A DNA stretch of 64,000 nt from Bacteroidota bacterium (GCA_013696965.1 JACCXN010000020.1:88400-152399), one strand, 5' to 3'. Numbered from the stretch's first letter, positions 19,235 through 28,046 are shown. The notes: generated by a model not told the origin, from the letters alone. Numbers and translations: made by a program.

Positions 19235-19681
19235 ATGGTTTTTTCTATTTTTTCTGATGAACATTTTATGAAAGAGGCTTTAAAAGAAGCGCATAAAGCA
19301 TTTGAAGCTGACGAGGTTCCAGTGGGAGCGATAATTGTTCATGATAATGAAATAATTGCAAGGGCTCACAATTTAACTGAAAGGTTAAATGATGTAACCG
19401 CTCATGCTGAAATGCAGGCAATTACCTCAGCTGCTGGCCACCTTGGCGGCAAATACCTTACTGAGTGCACCCTTTATGTTACTCTTGAACCCTGTGTGAT
19501 GTGTGCCGGGGCTAATTTTTGGGCCCAAATAAGTAGAATAGTTTATGGCGCAGAAGATCCAAAAAGAGGTTTTTTAAAAACCGGATATCCCCTACTCCAT
19601 CCTAAAACAACTCTTGTAGGTGGAATTTTAGCAAATGAAAGTCAGGAATTATTAAAATCCTTTTTTAAAAAAAAGAGGTGA
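19235..19681 (+). CDS. tadA: tRNA-specific adenosine deaminase
   Basis: A zinc-dependent deaminase of 148 residues that converts the wobble A34 of tRNA-Arg(ACG) to inosine. HAEMQA holds the zinc histidine and proton-shuttle glutamate, and EPCVMCAGA the two zinc cysteines; VPVGAII is the conserved start of the fold. It is divergent from aspS across a 97-base spacer. The assignment over other cytidine deaminase-like enzymes rests on length and the PCVMC.G.....I pattern. Confidence 0.94.
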   Translation: MVFSIFSDEHFMKEALKEAHKAFEADEVPVGAIIVHDNEIIARAHNLTERLNDVTAHAEMQAITSAAGHLGGKYLTECTLYVTLEPCVMCAGANFWAQISRIVYGAEDPKRGFLKTGYPLLHPKTTLVGGILANESQELLKSFFKKKR

Positions 19682-19772
19682 AAAAAGCTGATTCCTGAAA
19701 TCAAACTACAAAGAGAGTTTATTTAGGTTTGTTTAGTTTTGATAAAGCAACTATTAATAAAGTTTTTGCTGG

Positions 19773-20171
19773 CTAATACCTAATTAACAAATTTCCCTGC
19801 TCATCAATGTTGCACGCATTTCCTTGCGCATCAATAAATCCATCAGTTAACCTCCAAAGTTGGCCATTTGCCAATTTATACAGCTTTCCCTCGTAATATC
19901 TGTACATTCCCCCATCAATTGTTTCGAAAGTGTTGCCGTAAATCATTTCCCAGTTCTGGCCATCCTTGGATTTCATAACCTGATCCCCATCTAATTTATA
20001 CCACAAATTATCCGCCCCTTTCCATTTTTGTTCCAGAGATAGTTCCCATTCCTGATCTGTTTGAATACTTTGACGGGCTTGTTCGATTTTTACCTGGATT
20101 TGTCCGGAACTAAAGGTTGAATAAAATACACCTATAATTGCCAGGGCTAAAATTATTTTTCTCATTTGCAT
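19773..20171 (-). CDS. Small secreted protein, unknown function
   Basis: A 132-residue protein with a signal peptide (IILALAIIGVFYSTFSSGQ), predicted to be periplasmic or surface-exposed. The mature part is rich in Trp, Tyr and Gly and contains loosely repeated short units of the form W(Y/E)..DG..(W/M)....G, such as NLWYKLDGDQVMKSKDGQNW and GMYRYYEGKLYKLANGQLW, suggesting a small beta-propeller-like or beta-meander fold. The third codon (MRKII) is an equally good start. It lies alone between tadA and the bacilliredoxin gene, convergent with tadA. I do not recognise the family. Confidence 0.7.
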   Translation of the reverse strand: MQMRKIILALAIIGVFYSTFSSGQIQVKIEQARQSIQTDQEWELSLEQKWKGADNLWYKLDGDQVMKSKDGQNWEMIYGNTFETIDGGMYRYYEGKLYKLANGQLWRLTDGFIDAQGNACNIDEQGNLLIRY

Positions 20172-20579
20172 CTATATTTAAAAAATTTGAAATCTTTTCT
20201 AATAGAAATGCAAAAAAACAGCCAGTAGACTAATTCAAAACCATAAATATCTATTTTCCCTCATAGTTTAATTTTTATTCCTTTTTAAAAAATACTTTTT
20301 ATAAAAACCATTATACAATCCTCTATTCACTTTGTGTAAATTTTTCCGCAATGCACCAAAGAGTATTAACAAAGAGATTTTCGTTTGGCTCGCTTTACAA
20401 TTTTTGATTAGAAAACCTTTAGTCAAATACTAATAAAAGAATGTTATAATGCCAAATACTTTGTTTTATATCTTAAAATTCCAACATACACATCATGCCA
20501 AATGATTAAAATCATATTATTTTGCTGATTTTCTTCGTTATATTTGCACACTCTATTATATTTAATTAAAACAAAAAAT
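20172..20579. other. Intergenic region between divergent genes
   Basis: About 400 AT-rich bases separating the small secreted-protein gene (minus) from the bacilliredoxin gene (plus). Apart from the promoter at 20521-20546 I see no repeat, hairpin or coding remnant. Confidence 0.5.
20521..20546 (+). promoter_or_regulatory. Promoter of the bacilliredoxin gene
   Basis: TATATTTG at 20539-20546 is an exact TAnnTTTG -7 box, with TTTG at 20521-20524 and a 14-base spacer. It leaves about 33 bases to ATG 20580 and occupies the TTG that would otherwise look like a start codon at 20544. Confidence 0.55.
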
Positions 20580-20993
20580 ATGTATCCAGCAGAATTAGTA
20601 GCCCCAATGAAAACAGATTTAACATCAGCGGGTTTTGAAGAATTATTAACATCCCAAGCAGTAGACAATACATTAAACAGTAAATCCGGTACAGTATTAG
20701 TTGTTATAAACTCTGTTTGCGGATGCGCAGCAGGAAATGCACGTCCGGCAGTTAAAATGGCCGTGCAAAATAATAAGCGCCCTGATAAATTAACAACAGT
20801 ATTTGCAGGAGTAGACACAGAGGCTGTTGCTATGGCAAGAAAATTCATGTTGCCATACCCTCCCTCCTCCCCGGCAATTGCTCTATTTAAAGATGGGAAA
20901 CTGGTTCATTTTATTGAAAGGCACCATATCGAAGGAAAAGCAGCAACAATGATTGCTGATAACCTTAAAATGGCTTTTGATCAATATTGTTAA
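20580..20993 (+). CDS. Bacilliredoxin of the BrxA/BrxB (YphP/YqiW) family
   Basis: A thioredoxin-fold protein of 137 residues. NSVCGCAAGNARP holds the family's CxC active site (Cys47, Cys49), and FMLPYPPSSPAIALFKDGK is the conserved segment with the cis-proline region. In Bacillus these proteins remove bacillithiol from oxidised cytosolic proteins; many Bacteroidota have the gene too. The start is taken at ATG 20580, because the upstream TTG falls inside the promoter -7 box. It is monocistronic, followed by a strong hairpin at 21066. Confidence 0.93.
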   Translation: MYPAELVAPMKTDLTSAGFEELLTSQAVDNTLNSKSGTVLVVINSVCGCAAGNARPAVKMAVQNNKRPDKLTTVFAGVDTEAVAMARKFMLPYPPSSPAIALFKDGKLVHFIERHHIEGKAATMIADNLKMAFDQYC

Positions 20994-21007
20994 ACACAAA
21001 TCAGATT

Positions 21008-21257
21008 AAATAAAAAAAGCCGGCTTAATTATAAGAGTCCACTGAAAAAGTCTATTAAGAAATTGTTAACTAAAAAAGGAGTAGAAAGATAAGTTTTTCT
21101 ACTCCTTTTTTTTAGTTAAAGACTTCCACTAAAAAATTAAGCAAATAAAAAGCATTATAAAAAAAGCAATAGCTAAAGATTGCTTTAAACTTAATCGCTT
21201 TTTAAAAATTAATCAAAGAATGAGATGCTTTTTCAGCAAATCCGGCTTTTTTGTTTA
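21008..21257 (+). repeat. Nested inverted repeats downstream of the bacilliredoxin gene
   Basis: AAAAAAAGCCGG at 21012-21023 is complementary to CCGGCTTTTTT at 21242-21252, more than 200 bases away. Inside lie the hairpin at 21066-21119, a hairpin AAAGCAAT/ATTGCTTT at 21163-21186, and CTTAATT/AATTAAG (21024-21030 and 21134-21140). A folded 3' end, a tandem terminator or a small RNA are all possible. Confidence 0.4.
21066..21119 (+). terminator. Strong hairpin terminator after the bacilliredoxin gene
   Basis: A stem of about 22 base pairs: the left arm 21066-21087 pairs with 21096-21119, which carries two extra T, around an eight-base loop. The core AGGAGTAGAAA/TTTCTACTCCT is perfect and the right arm contains a run of eight T. 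Confidence 0.75.
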
Positions 21258-21580
21258 ATATTAAATAGAACAGGCTTAAAAATAAAAACTTAAGGAGATA
21301 AAAATTTGTTATTTTATTTTTATTTCCATTCTCCTTGTTGCATGACTTTATGAATAGTTTAGGCTTTGTTTTCGAATTGCATTCAAATTTTATATCTTTA
21401 GTTAAAGAGTGAATTTAGCAAATATCATCTTTTGAAAAGAAAAAAAGTGCTGAAACATTATCACCCGTATCATCTTTTTAATTTTCAACACTAAATTACT
21501 AATAAACAGCACATTAAAATTTTTGTCAATTTAAACAAGTAACTTTTTTATTAAATACATTTGAAACCTAAAATTTTAAT
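21258..21580 (+). promoter_or_regulatory. Upstream region and promoter of the SET-domain gene
   Basis: This stretch has no coding signal. TACATTTG at 21556-21563 is an exact -7 box 17 bases before the ATG at 21581, so the mRNA should have a very short leader. No good -33 TTTG at the usual distance is visible. Confidence 0.5.
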
Positions 21581-22180
21581 ATGATTCATCCACATACAGA
21601 AATTAAATTTATTAATGACATAGTGGGCTACGGTGTTGTTGCAACGCAATTTATTCCTAAAGGAACAATAACCTGGGTAAAAGATAAATTAGATAGAACC
21701 TTTAGCCCTTCTGAGGTTGGTGAATTTGATGAAATTTACAAAGGCATCCTTGAAAAGTATTGTTATGTTGACAATAAAGGAAGCTATGTACTTTGTTGGG
21801 ATATTTCCCGCTTTGTAAATCACAGCTTTAACTCAAATTGCTTTTCAACAGCCTATGAATTTGAAATTGCTGTAAGGGATATTCATCCTGGGGAAGAGTT
21901 AACAGATGATTATGGTTATTTGAATGTAAAAGAACCATTTGAATGTATTCAAGAACATGGTTCAGAACGTACTCATGTTTTACCTGATGACTTATTAAAG
22001 TATCATCCAATATGGGATAAGAAAATAAAAGAAGGTTTTCAGTTTTTCAATGATGTTGAGCAGCCATTAATCAAATTACTTCCACAGGAGATTGTTGTTA
22101 AAGCTAAAAATATTGGCCACAAAAAGGAAGAATTGGAATCCATTCTTAATTGTTATTTTGACAGAAATAAGAAGCATTGA
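21581..22180 (+). CDS. SET-domain protein (putative lysine methyltransferase)
   Basis: A 199-residue protein with a compact SET domain: GYGVVATQFIPKGT near residue 17, RFVNHSFNSNC (77-87) with the NHS S-adenosylmethionine motif, and GEELTDDYGY (104-113) ending in the catalytic-type tyrosine. The last 80 residues have no cysteine-rich post-SET. SET proteins are typically eukaryotic protein-lysine methyltransferases; bacterial members occur sporadically and few have known targets. There is no histone or ribosomal-protein gene next to it to suggest a substrate. It has its own promoter and is convergent with gatC. The domain call is firm, the target unknown. Confidence 0.88.
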   Translation: MIHPHTEIKFINDIVGYGVVATQFIPKGTITWVKDKLDRTFSPSEVGEFDEIYKGILEKYCYVDNKGSYVLCWDISRFVNHSFNSNCFSTAYEFEIAVRDIHPGEELTDDYGYLNVKEPFECIQEHGSERTHVLPDDLLKYHPIWDKKIKEGFQFFNDVEQPLIKLLPQEIVVKAKNIGHKKEELESILNCYFDRNKKH

Positions 22181-22288
22181 TTAATCTTATTAATCAACAA
22201 ACAGCAAACAAATTTTATAACAACCAAAAACCATTTGAAATTATAGGGCAAAGCTGAGCTTTAACTTAAAATTCAAACTACTTATTTC

Positions 22289-22585
22289 TTAAATTGGTTT
22301 TTCAAGCACTTTTGGGACTTTAAAATAATCAGAATCTTTTTTGGGGGCATTTTTTAGCGCTTCTATCTGGGTTAATGAAATTATTGCTTCATCTTCACGC
22401 ATTACATTAAACTCATCCGTCATGTATATTAAGGGTTCTACATTTTCTGTATCCAGTTCATTTAGTTTTTCAACGAAAGTAAGAATGTTGTTTAAATCTT
22501 TGGTTATTTCATCCTTTGCTTGTTTATCAAATTCGAGCCTGGAAAGATGTGCCAGGTGATCAACCATTTTATCGTCTATTTTCAT
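22289..22585 (-). CDS. gatC: Asp/Glu-tRNA amidotransferase subunit C
   Basis: A small subunit (98 residues) of the GatCAB complex, which amidates Glu-tRNA-Gln or Asp-tRNA-Asn. Seen: the N-terminal HLAHLSRLEFD, then the helix LNNILTFVEKLNELDTENVEP and the C-terminal extended tail typical of GatC, which wraps around GatA. The gatA and gatB genes are not in this window. It follows plsC on the same strand after 30 bases, so both are probably one transcript. Confidence 0.92.
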   Translation of the reverse strand: MKIDDKMVDHLAHLSRLEFDKQAKDEITKDLNNILTFVEKLNELDTENVEPLIYMTDEFNVMREDEAIISLTQIEALKNAPKKDSDYFKVPKVLEKPI

Positions 22586-22615
22586 GTTGATTTCAAGTAT
22601 AATTTTAATTGGTTT

Positions 22616-23368
22616 TTATTTTTCTTTTTCAAGGAACTCTGCCATTTTATTGTCAAGTACAGTATAAACCTGCTCTTTAATTTGAGTCATATTCTTTTCA
22701 TTTACATCCTTGGTTGAAATGGCTTTATGAACATAAATTGTTGATGTTCCCGGGCCGCAAGGAGAACTCCAGAAGGAACCATTTCCAAAAATTTTCCAAT
22801 TACTTAAATAAGAAACAGGAACAAGGGGAACTTGTTTTTCAATTGCAAGTTTAAAAGGACCGTTTTTAAAGGGAGATAAACGGGGAGCAATTTTGGAAAC
22901 TGTTCCCTCCGGGAAAATAATTATGCAATTTCCTTTATCAATCTTAATGCCCAATTGAAGGAATGAGCGATGTGAGGCTGCTTTGCTTTTACGGTCAACA
23001 AGAATATGCATTGTTTTGAAGAAGCCTTTAAAAATAGGTATTTTTCCAAGTTCCTGTTTTCCCATAAAAATAAAATAATCAGGGAAAACACTATAAGCAA
23101 GAATGATATCAAGGAAAGAAGTATGATTTGGACAAATTACATAAGGGGGAGATGGAAGTTCCTCTTCAAAGGTAATTTTTACATTAATTGCCGAACTAAA
23201 GGTTATATATTTAGCCCATACCTGGAAAATCCAGAATGCTCTAGGAAGCCTTTTGTCGTTTAAAAAACACCAATAAAAAAACGGATAAATAAGCAAGAGG
23301 GAGAAACAGAAATTTACAATAACATAAATTTTCCAACACACTTGAAATACTTTGGTAATCTTGTTCAA
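22616..23368 (-). CDS. plsC: 1-acyl-sn-glycerol-3-phosphate acyltransferase
   Basis: A 250-residue PlsC-type acyltransferase that makes phosphatidic acid at the inner membrane. The catalytic NHTSFLD box (HX4D) is near residue 80, the substrate-binding FPEGT near 155 and VPLVPVSY near 182. An N-terminal hydrophobic segment (residues about 12-35) is the membrane anchor. The acceptor could be lysophosphatidate or a related acyl-amino lipid, since Bacteroidota carry several such enzymes. It lies upstream of gatC. Confidence 0.9.
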   Translation of the reverse strand: MNKITKVFQVCWKIYVIVNFCFSLLLIYPFFYWCFLNDKRLPRAFWIFQVWAKYITFSSAINVKITFEEELPSPPYVICPNHTSFLDIILAYSVFPDYFIFMGKQELGKIPIFKGFFKTMHILVDRKSKAASHRSFLQLGIKIDKGNCIIIFPEGTVSKIAPRLSPFKNGPFKLAIEKQVPLVPVSYLSNWKIFGNGSFWSSPCGPGTSTIYVHKAISTKDVNEKNMTQIKEQVYTVLDNKMAEFLEKEK

Positions 23369-23523
23369 TTTTATTGTTTTTTCATTTTATTTTCTCTCTT
23401 CAAAATTAAGATAAAAACCTTAAATAGTGGAATCAATTAACAAGCAATTGAAAAAACTGCCTTTTAAGATTTAAATTTTCTAATTTTACTTTTATTTTTC
23501 ACTTTTAATTTACTTTTATTCAA

Positions 23524-24492
23524 ATGGCAAGAATATTAACTGGTGTTCAGAGCACAGGAGTACCTCACCTAGGAAATATTTTGGGGGCAATTATTCCTGC
23601 TATCCGTTTATCTGAAAACCCTGAAAACGAATCTCTTTTTTTTATTGCCAATCTTCATTCTCTTACAACCCTTAAAGATCCCACTATTTTAAAACACAAC
23701 ACCATGGCAACTGCAGCTGCCTGGCTTGCATTTGGTTTTAACACAGAAAAAAATATTTTTTACAGGCAATCTGATGTAACCGAAGTTTGTGAACTTACCT
23801 GGTATTTAAACTGTTTTACACCTTTTCCAATGTTAGCCAATGCGCATTCCTTTAAGGATAAATCAGAACGACTGGCAGATGTTAATGCTGGTTTGTTTAC
23901 CTATCCGGTATTAATGGCTGCGGATATTATTATGTATGATGCGCAAGTGGTTCCTGTTGGAAAAGACCAACTTCAACATCTTGAAATGACGCGGGATATT
24001 GCAGGCAGTTTTAATCATCATTATGGAGATACATTTGTTTTACCTGAACCCCGTATCGATGAGCAAGTAATGACAGTACCTGGAATTGACGGGCAAAAAA
24101 TGAGTAAGTCTTATAATAATTACATCAATATTTTTCTTCCAGATAAAGAATTAAAAAAAGTAGTATTATCCATAGTTACGGATAGCACACCATTGGAGGC
24201 ACCAAAAAACCCAGATACTTGCAATGTATTTGCCCTGTATAAATTACTTGCCACTGAGGAGCAGATAACCCATATGAGAAACAAATACACAGCAGGAAAT
24301 TACGGTTATGGCCATGCAAAAAATGAATTATTTGAATTAATTGTTAAAAAATTCAAGCAGGAAAGGTTGCTTTTCGATTATTATATGAACGATCAAAAAG
24401 CCCTTGAGGAAAAACTACAAAAAGGCGCTGCAAAGGCAAGAATTATTGCAAGGCAAGTGCTTGAAAGGGTTAGAACGAAAATCGGGTATTAA
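23524..24492 (+). CDS. trpS: Tryptophanyl-tRNA synthetase
   Basis: Class Ic synthetase charging tRNA-Trp, 322 residues, a normal length for the bacterial enzyme. TGVQSTGVPHLGN at the start holds the HIGH-type HLGN, PVGKDQLQHLEMTRDIA is the tryptophan and tRNA site, and GQKMSKSYNN gives the KMSKS loop. It is divergent from plsC, with a 155-base spacer containing a TACTTTTA element that is close to a -7 box. Confidence 0.97.
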   Translation: MARILTGVQSTGVPHLGNILGAIIPAIRLSENPENESLFFIANLHSLTTLKDPTILKHNTMATAAAWLAFGFNTEKNIFYRQSDVTEVCELTWYLNCFTPFPMLANAHSFKDKSERLADVNAGLFTYPVLMAADIIMYDAQVVPVGKDQLQHLEMTRDIAGSFNHHYGDTFVLPEPRIDEQVMTVPGIDGQKMSKSYNNYINIFLPDKELKKVVLSIVTDSTPLEAPKNPDTCNVFALYKLLATEEQITHMRNKYTAGNYGYGHAKNELFELIVKKFKQERLLFDYYMNDQKALEEKLQKGAAKARIIARQVLERVRTKIGY

Positions 24493-24563
24493 AGATTTTC
24501 TAATTCATTAAAATAAGTCAAAACTTAAAAATCATTAAAATTTTACCTGTAACTGATAAAACA

Positions 24564-25076
24564 ATGGCCCTTATAAAAACTGTAAACGGAAAAGAACCCC
24601 AATTTGGAGAAAATTGCTTTTTAACTGAAAATGCTACTGTTGTGGGCGATGTAATTATGGGGAATGACTGTAGTATTTGGTTCAATGCGGTGGTAAGGGG
24701 CGATGTAAACAGCATTCGCATTGGAAACAAAGTAAATATTCAAGATGGAGCTGTTATTCACTGCACTTATCAAAAAACCACTGTTAACATTGGTAATAAT
24801 GTTTCAATAGGTCACAATGCAATTGTTCATGGATGTTTAATTGAGGACAATGTATTAGTTGGTATGGGAGCCATTGTAATGGATAATTGCGAAATTGGGT
24901 CCAATACAATTATTGCAGCGGGAGCAGTTGTACTGGAGGGAACAAAAGTTCCTGCAGGTTGTATTTTTGCTGGTGTTCCGGCAAAAAAAGTCAAGGATAT
25001 AAAACAGGAATTAATTACAGGTGAAATTAACCGAATAGCAGATAATTACCTTAAATATTCCAGCTGGTTTAAATAA
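24564..25076 (+). CDS. Gamma-carbonic-anhydrase-like hexapeptide-repeat protein
   Basis: A left-handed beta-helix trimer protein of 170 residues with hexapeptide repeats such as IRIGNKVNIQDGAVIH and VNIGNNVSIGHNAIVHG. The three zinc-ligand histidines expected for gamma carbonic anhydrases are visible in VIHCTYQ, IGHNAI and VHGC, and WFNAVVRGD matches the family's Arg and Asp. The C-terminal helix is present. Real carbonic anhydrase activity varies in this group (YrdA, PaaY), so only the fold and metal site are firm. Convergent with the methyltransferase gene, three bases apart. Confidence 0.88.
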   Translation: MALIKTVNGKEPQFGENCFLTENATVVGDVIMGNDCSIWFNAVVRGDVNSIRIGNKVNIQDGAVIHCTYQKTTVNIGNNVSIGHNAIVHGCLIEDNVLVGMGAIVMDNCEIGSNTIIAAGAVVLEGTKVPAGCIFAGVPAKKVKDIKQELITGEINRIADNYLKYSSWFK

Positions 25077-25079
25077 AAA

Positions 25080-25937
25080 CTAAGCGATTTCAATCCAATA
25101 GGAACCACCGTGTTTTTCAACATTTTTCATGTTTGGATGCTCCCAAACTGAGCTTAAAATTTTGCTTAATTCCTTATCTTCAGAAATAAAATAATTTGGT
25201 AAAATAGTTTTGTATTTACCGGGGTTAGCAAGGATGAAAGAAGCAAGGATATACTGTTCATTGTAAAACCTGTCACACATAAACTGGGGATAATCATAGG
25301 GAAGATAAATGTCATGAATATGTACAATTACTCCTTTTTTTAACCTGGGTAACAATTCTAAGAAACAAACGGTTACATCAGAATTTGGAAAACAACGGTG
25401 AGAATTATCAATAAAAAGCATATCGTTCTCATTAAGGCTATCCACAATAAAATCCAGATTACTGATGCTCTCAACGGGTTGCCGGATTACTTTATCTGCC
25501 AGATGATCAATATGTGCCCTTGGATAAGGATCAATTGAGGTTATTTTGGTGTTAAGCTGGTTATCCAGTATACTTTTTCTTGCAACTTTAGTTGAGTTTC
25601 CAGAACCTATTTCAATATATTGAGCTGGTTTTTTCCTGGCAATTAAACCATATAAACCAATAATATCAAGCCCGGGTAAAAAACCATTATTCCAGGCAGG
25701 TTTATTTTCATCCCTTTCCTTACTTGAATCATTAATTTTAAAAAAAACCTCTTTTAATCCACAAAAGAAATTTAAATTATTTTCATATTCCTGCCTGTTG
25801 GAATTAATACTGTCATAAAGAAGTTTGTGAGGAGCTTTTCCATGCCCATACCGTGGCTTGGAATCAACTTTATAATCAAGGTGTATGGATTGGAACCTGG
25901 AGGATAGAAAATGATAAGCTGCCTTTAATTTACTCAT
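25080..25937 (-). CDS. Class I SAM-dependent methyltransferase-like protein
   Basis: A 285-residue protein. YIEIGSGNSTKVA (about residue 107) is motif I of a Rossmann methyltransferase, ITSIDPYPRA is motif II with the acidic ribose ligand, MLFIDNSHR is motif IV, and VHIHDIYLPYDYP follows. The family has a metal-dependent O-methyltransferase-like core of the Methyltransf_24 type and often occurs with glycan genes. The first 100 residues are specific and unrecognised. No signal peptide is seen, so it is cytoplasmic. The substrate is not predictable from the sequence. Confidence 0.75.
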   Translation of the reverse strand: MSKLKAAYHFLSSRFQSIHLDYKVDSKPRYGHGKAPHKLLYDSINSNRQEYENNLNFFCGLKEVFFKINDSSKERDENKPAWNNGFLPGLDIIGLYGLIARKKPAQYIEIGSGNSTKVARKSILDNQLNTKITSIDPYPRAHIDHLADKVIRQPVESISNLDFIVDSLNENDMLFIDNSHRCFPNSDVTVCFLELLPRLKKGVIVHIHDIYLPYDYPQFMCDRFYNEQYILASFILANPGKYKTILPNYFISEDKELSKILSSVWEHPNMKNVEKHGGSYWIEIA

Positions 25938-26004
25938 GCTTTATTATTTATTTTTCTTTGAAATTATATTTTTTAAAATACAATAAAAAGGATTGATGTT
26001 AGGA

Positions 26005-26817
26005 CTATTTCCAAATGGAAACTTCTTCCAGATGAATTTTATTTTTAAAGAAAAAACGAGTGCTTTGTTCAAATGAATCAGTAAAATCAGAAACATAAAA
26101 ATGATGGTTCAGGTTTTTTCCCTGATTAAGCATTTTTTTTTCTGCTAAATTTTTTTTTACATGCTGTGCTACAATTTCCGCTGAATCTAAAATATTTACA
26201 TTCTTTTTATAAAACTCTTCAATCTCTTGTTTTATTAAAGGATAATGTGTGCAAGCAAGAATAAGGGAATCGATATTTTTTAATTTAGCTTTACTCAGGT
26301 AGGAGTTAATTATGCTTTTGCTGATTTTATTATTGAACAGCCCCTCCTCGATCATTGGCGCAAGTAAAGGAGTTGCAAGGGAGGCCACTTTAATATTTTG
26401 ATTCACCTGATTTATTTTAGTGGCATAAACGTTTGATTTAATTGTTCCTTTGGTTCCAATTACACCAATTGAGCCAGCTCCGGAAGCAGTAACTTTTTCA
26501 ACTACCGGATCAATAACATTAAAAACAATGGCTTTATCTGCTACAAAATCCTTAACTGTTTCATAAGCCTGAGAGGAAGCAGTATTGCATGCAATTACTA
26601 TTGCCTTACAATTATTGTCAATTAGGAATTTAGCAATTCTTATGCTATAGTATTTAATAGAATCCGGGGATTTGTCACCATAAGGAAAGTGAGCAGTGTC
26701 GCCAAAATAAATAAGTTGTTCATTGGGTAGTATTTTATTTATGGCGTTTGCTACAGTAAGTCCCCCAATACCTGAATCGAATATTCCAATTGGTTGTTTT
26801 GAATTTGTTGTTCTCAA
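26005..26817 (-). CDS. murI: Glutamate racemase
   Basis: Makes D-glutamate for peptidoglycan. 270 residues; PIGIFDSGIGGLTV at the start, YFGDTAHFPYG, the first catalytic cysteine in ACNTASS and the second in ACTHYP, which together define the racemase. It follows the ompH pair on the same strand, but an intrinsic terminator at 26832-26862 lies between, so it may have weaker or separate expression. No exact -7 box is seen in the 62-base gap. Confidence 0.96.
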   Translation of the reverse strand: MRTTNSKQPIGIFDSGIGGLTVANAINKILPNEQLIYFGDTAHFPYGDKSPDSIKYYSIRIAKFLIDNNCKAIVIACNTASSQAYETVKDFVADKAIVFNVIDPVVEKVTASGAGSIGVIGTKGTIKSNVYATKINQVNQNIKVASLATPLLAPMIEEGLFNNKISKSIINSYLSKAKLKNIDSLILACTHYPLIKQEIEEFYKKNVNILDSAEIVAQHVKKNLAEKKMLNQGKNLNHHFYVSDFTDSFEQSTRFFFKNKIHLEEVSIWK

Positions 26818-26831
26818 GGCCTAAAAATGAA

Positions 26832-26862
26832 TAAAAAAAAATCCCGGAAGAAATTCCGGGAT
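26832..26862 (-). terminator. Rho-independent terminator between ompH and murI
   Basis: ATCCCGGAA (26841-26849) pairs perfectly with TTCCGGGAT (26854-26862) around a GAAA tetraloop (TTTC on the minus strand). In minus-strand direction it is followed directly by a run of T (complement of the A-run at 26832-26840), so it ends the bamA-ompH transcript. Confidence 0.85.
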
Positions 26863-26879
26863 CAAAAATAAGAGCTTTT

Positions 26880-27386
26880 TTATTTAATGCCCATTTTCTT
26901 TTTCACCAGGGGCAAAATATCGTCTGATTCTGGAGAGTACAGTAACATTCCTGCTCCTGAGTCAAACACATAGGTGTACTTGTTTTCTTTTGCCACCTCA
27001 TTGATTGCAGCTTTAGCTTTTTCGATCATTGGCTGAAGAAGGTCGTTTTCCTTTTTCTGAAGATCTTCCTGTGCAGTTGTTTGAAAATCTTTAATTCTGC
27101 TTTCAAGATCAGTGATTTCTTTCACTTTTGTCTTTTTAATAGCATCGGATAACATAGCCTCTTTTGATTGGTAATCCTGTACTTTAGATTCCCATTCAGC
27201 ATTCATTGTCTTCAATTGGCTTTCAAGTTGCTTTGCATAGTCTTGAATGGAAGTTTCAGCTGTTTTTCTTTCAGGCATGGCCAATAATAATTCATTAGAA
27301 TCAACATGTCCAAATTTTTGGGCTATGGCCTCTAGTGAAAAAGCAGCAGTTGCTAGTACTATCGCCAGTGTTAAAATTTTTTTCAT
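26880..27386 (-). CDS. ompH: OmpH/Skp-family periplasmic chaperone, second copy
   Basis: A 168-residue Skp-type chaperone: signal peptide (KILTLAIVLATAAFSLEAIA), then KFGHVDSNELLLAMPE, a long charged coiled coil (residues about 45-130) and a C-terminal strand (YTYVFDSGAGMLLYS). In this fold three coiled-coil tentacles hold unfolded outer-membrane proteins for BamA. It follows a similar paralogue with a 47-base gap and is the last gene before the terminator. Confidence 0.93.
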   Translation of the reverse strand: MKKILTLAIVLATAAFSLEAIAQKFGHVDSNELLLAMPERKTAETSIQDYAKQLESQLKTMNAEWESKVQDYQSKEAMLSDAIKKTKVKEITDLESRIKDFQTTAQEDLQKKENDLLQPMIEKAKAAINEVAKENKYTYVFDSGAGMLLYSPESDDILPLVKKKMGIK

Positions 27387-27433
27387 TCTTTGTAAATGGT
27401 TTAAGGTTAATTTGAGGGTTAATTTATAAATTT

Positions 27434-27952
27434 TTATTTAACTGCATCCAGAATTTCATCACTTTTGTCAAATTTGGGATTCGTATATAACATAGTCAGA
27501 GATCCAGCCTTATCAAATACTACCATTAATCTTTCCTTGGTTGCAAGTTCCTGAATTGCATTGTAAACTTTGTCCTGAACTGGTTTTACTAGTTCCTGTC
27601 GCTTTTTAAACAGGTCTCCGTCCACACCGAAACGTTGTTTTTGGAGTTCTTTGGCTTCCTTTTCTTTTGTGATGATTTCATTTTCACGCTTTTTTCTCAT
27701 TTCTTCAGTCAAAAGGATTTGCTCTGCCTGATATGCTTTGTAAAGCTTATCAATTTCAGTGTATTTTGCTTCAATTTCTTTTTGCCATTGAACTGAGATC
27801 ATATCCAGTTGCTTTTGAGCGGAGTTATAATCGGGCAATTTGGCAAGAATGTATTCAGTATCCACAAAAGCGAATTTTTGTGCGAATGTAACAGTTGAAC
27901 AGGCCACTAAAAAAGTGAGAACTAAAGCTGTTTTTTTTATTGAATTTTTCAT
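27434..27952 (-). CDS. ompH: OmpH/Skp-family periplasmic chaperone, first copy
   Basis: 172 residues with a signal peptide (TALVLTFLVACSTVTFAQ), then KFAFVDTEYILAKLPDYN, a Lys/Glu-rich coiled coil (residues about 45-140) and VFDKAGSLTMLYTNP at the end. It has the same domain order as the next gene but differs along the coiled coil, as usual for the two Bacteroidota copies. The gene follows bamA by 94 bases on the same strand, matching their shared role in outer-membrane protein assembly. Confidence 0.93.
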   Translation of the reverse strand: MKNSIKKTALVLTFLVACSTVTFAQKFAFVDTEYILAKLPDYNSAQKQLDMISVQWQKEIEAKYTEIDKLYKAYQAEQILLTEEMRKKRENEIITKEKEAKELQKQRFGVDGDLFKKRQELVKPVQDKVYNAIQELATKERLMVVFDKAGSLTMLYTNPKFDKSDEILDAVK

Positions 27953-28046
27953 ATCCTTTGAACGTTTTTAATTAATGATAAATTATTGGATGGGTAAAAA
28001 AGTGCGTAAAAACATCCCATTTCTGGGGCGAAAATAAGCAAATTTT

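Noticed and set aside
20444..20848. 134-codon frame antisense to the bacilliredoxin gene
   Set aside because: It overlaps an intact well-recognised gene and has no family features.
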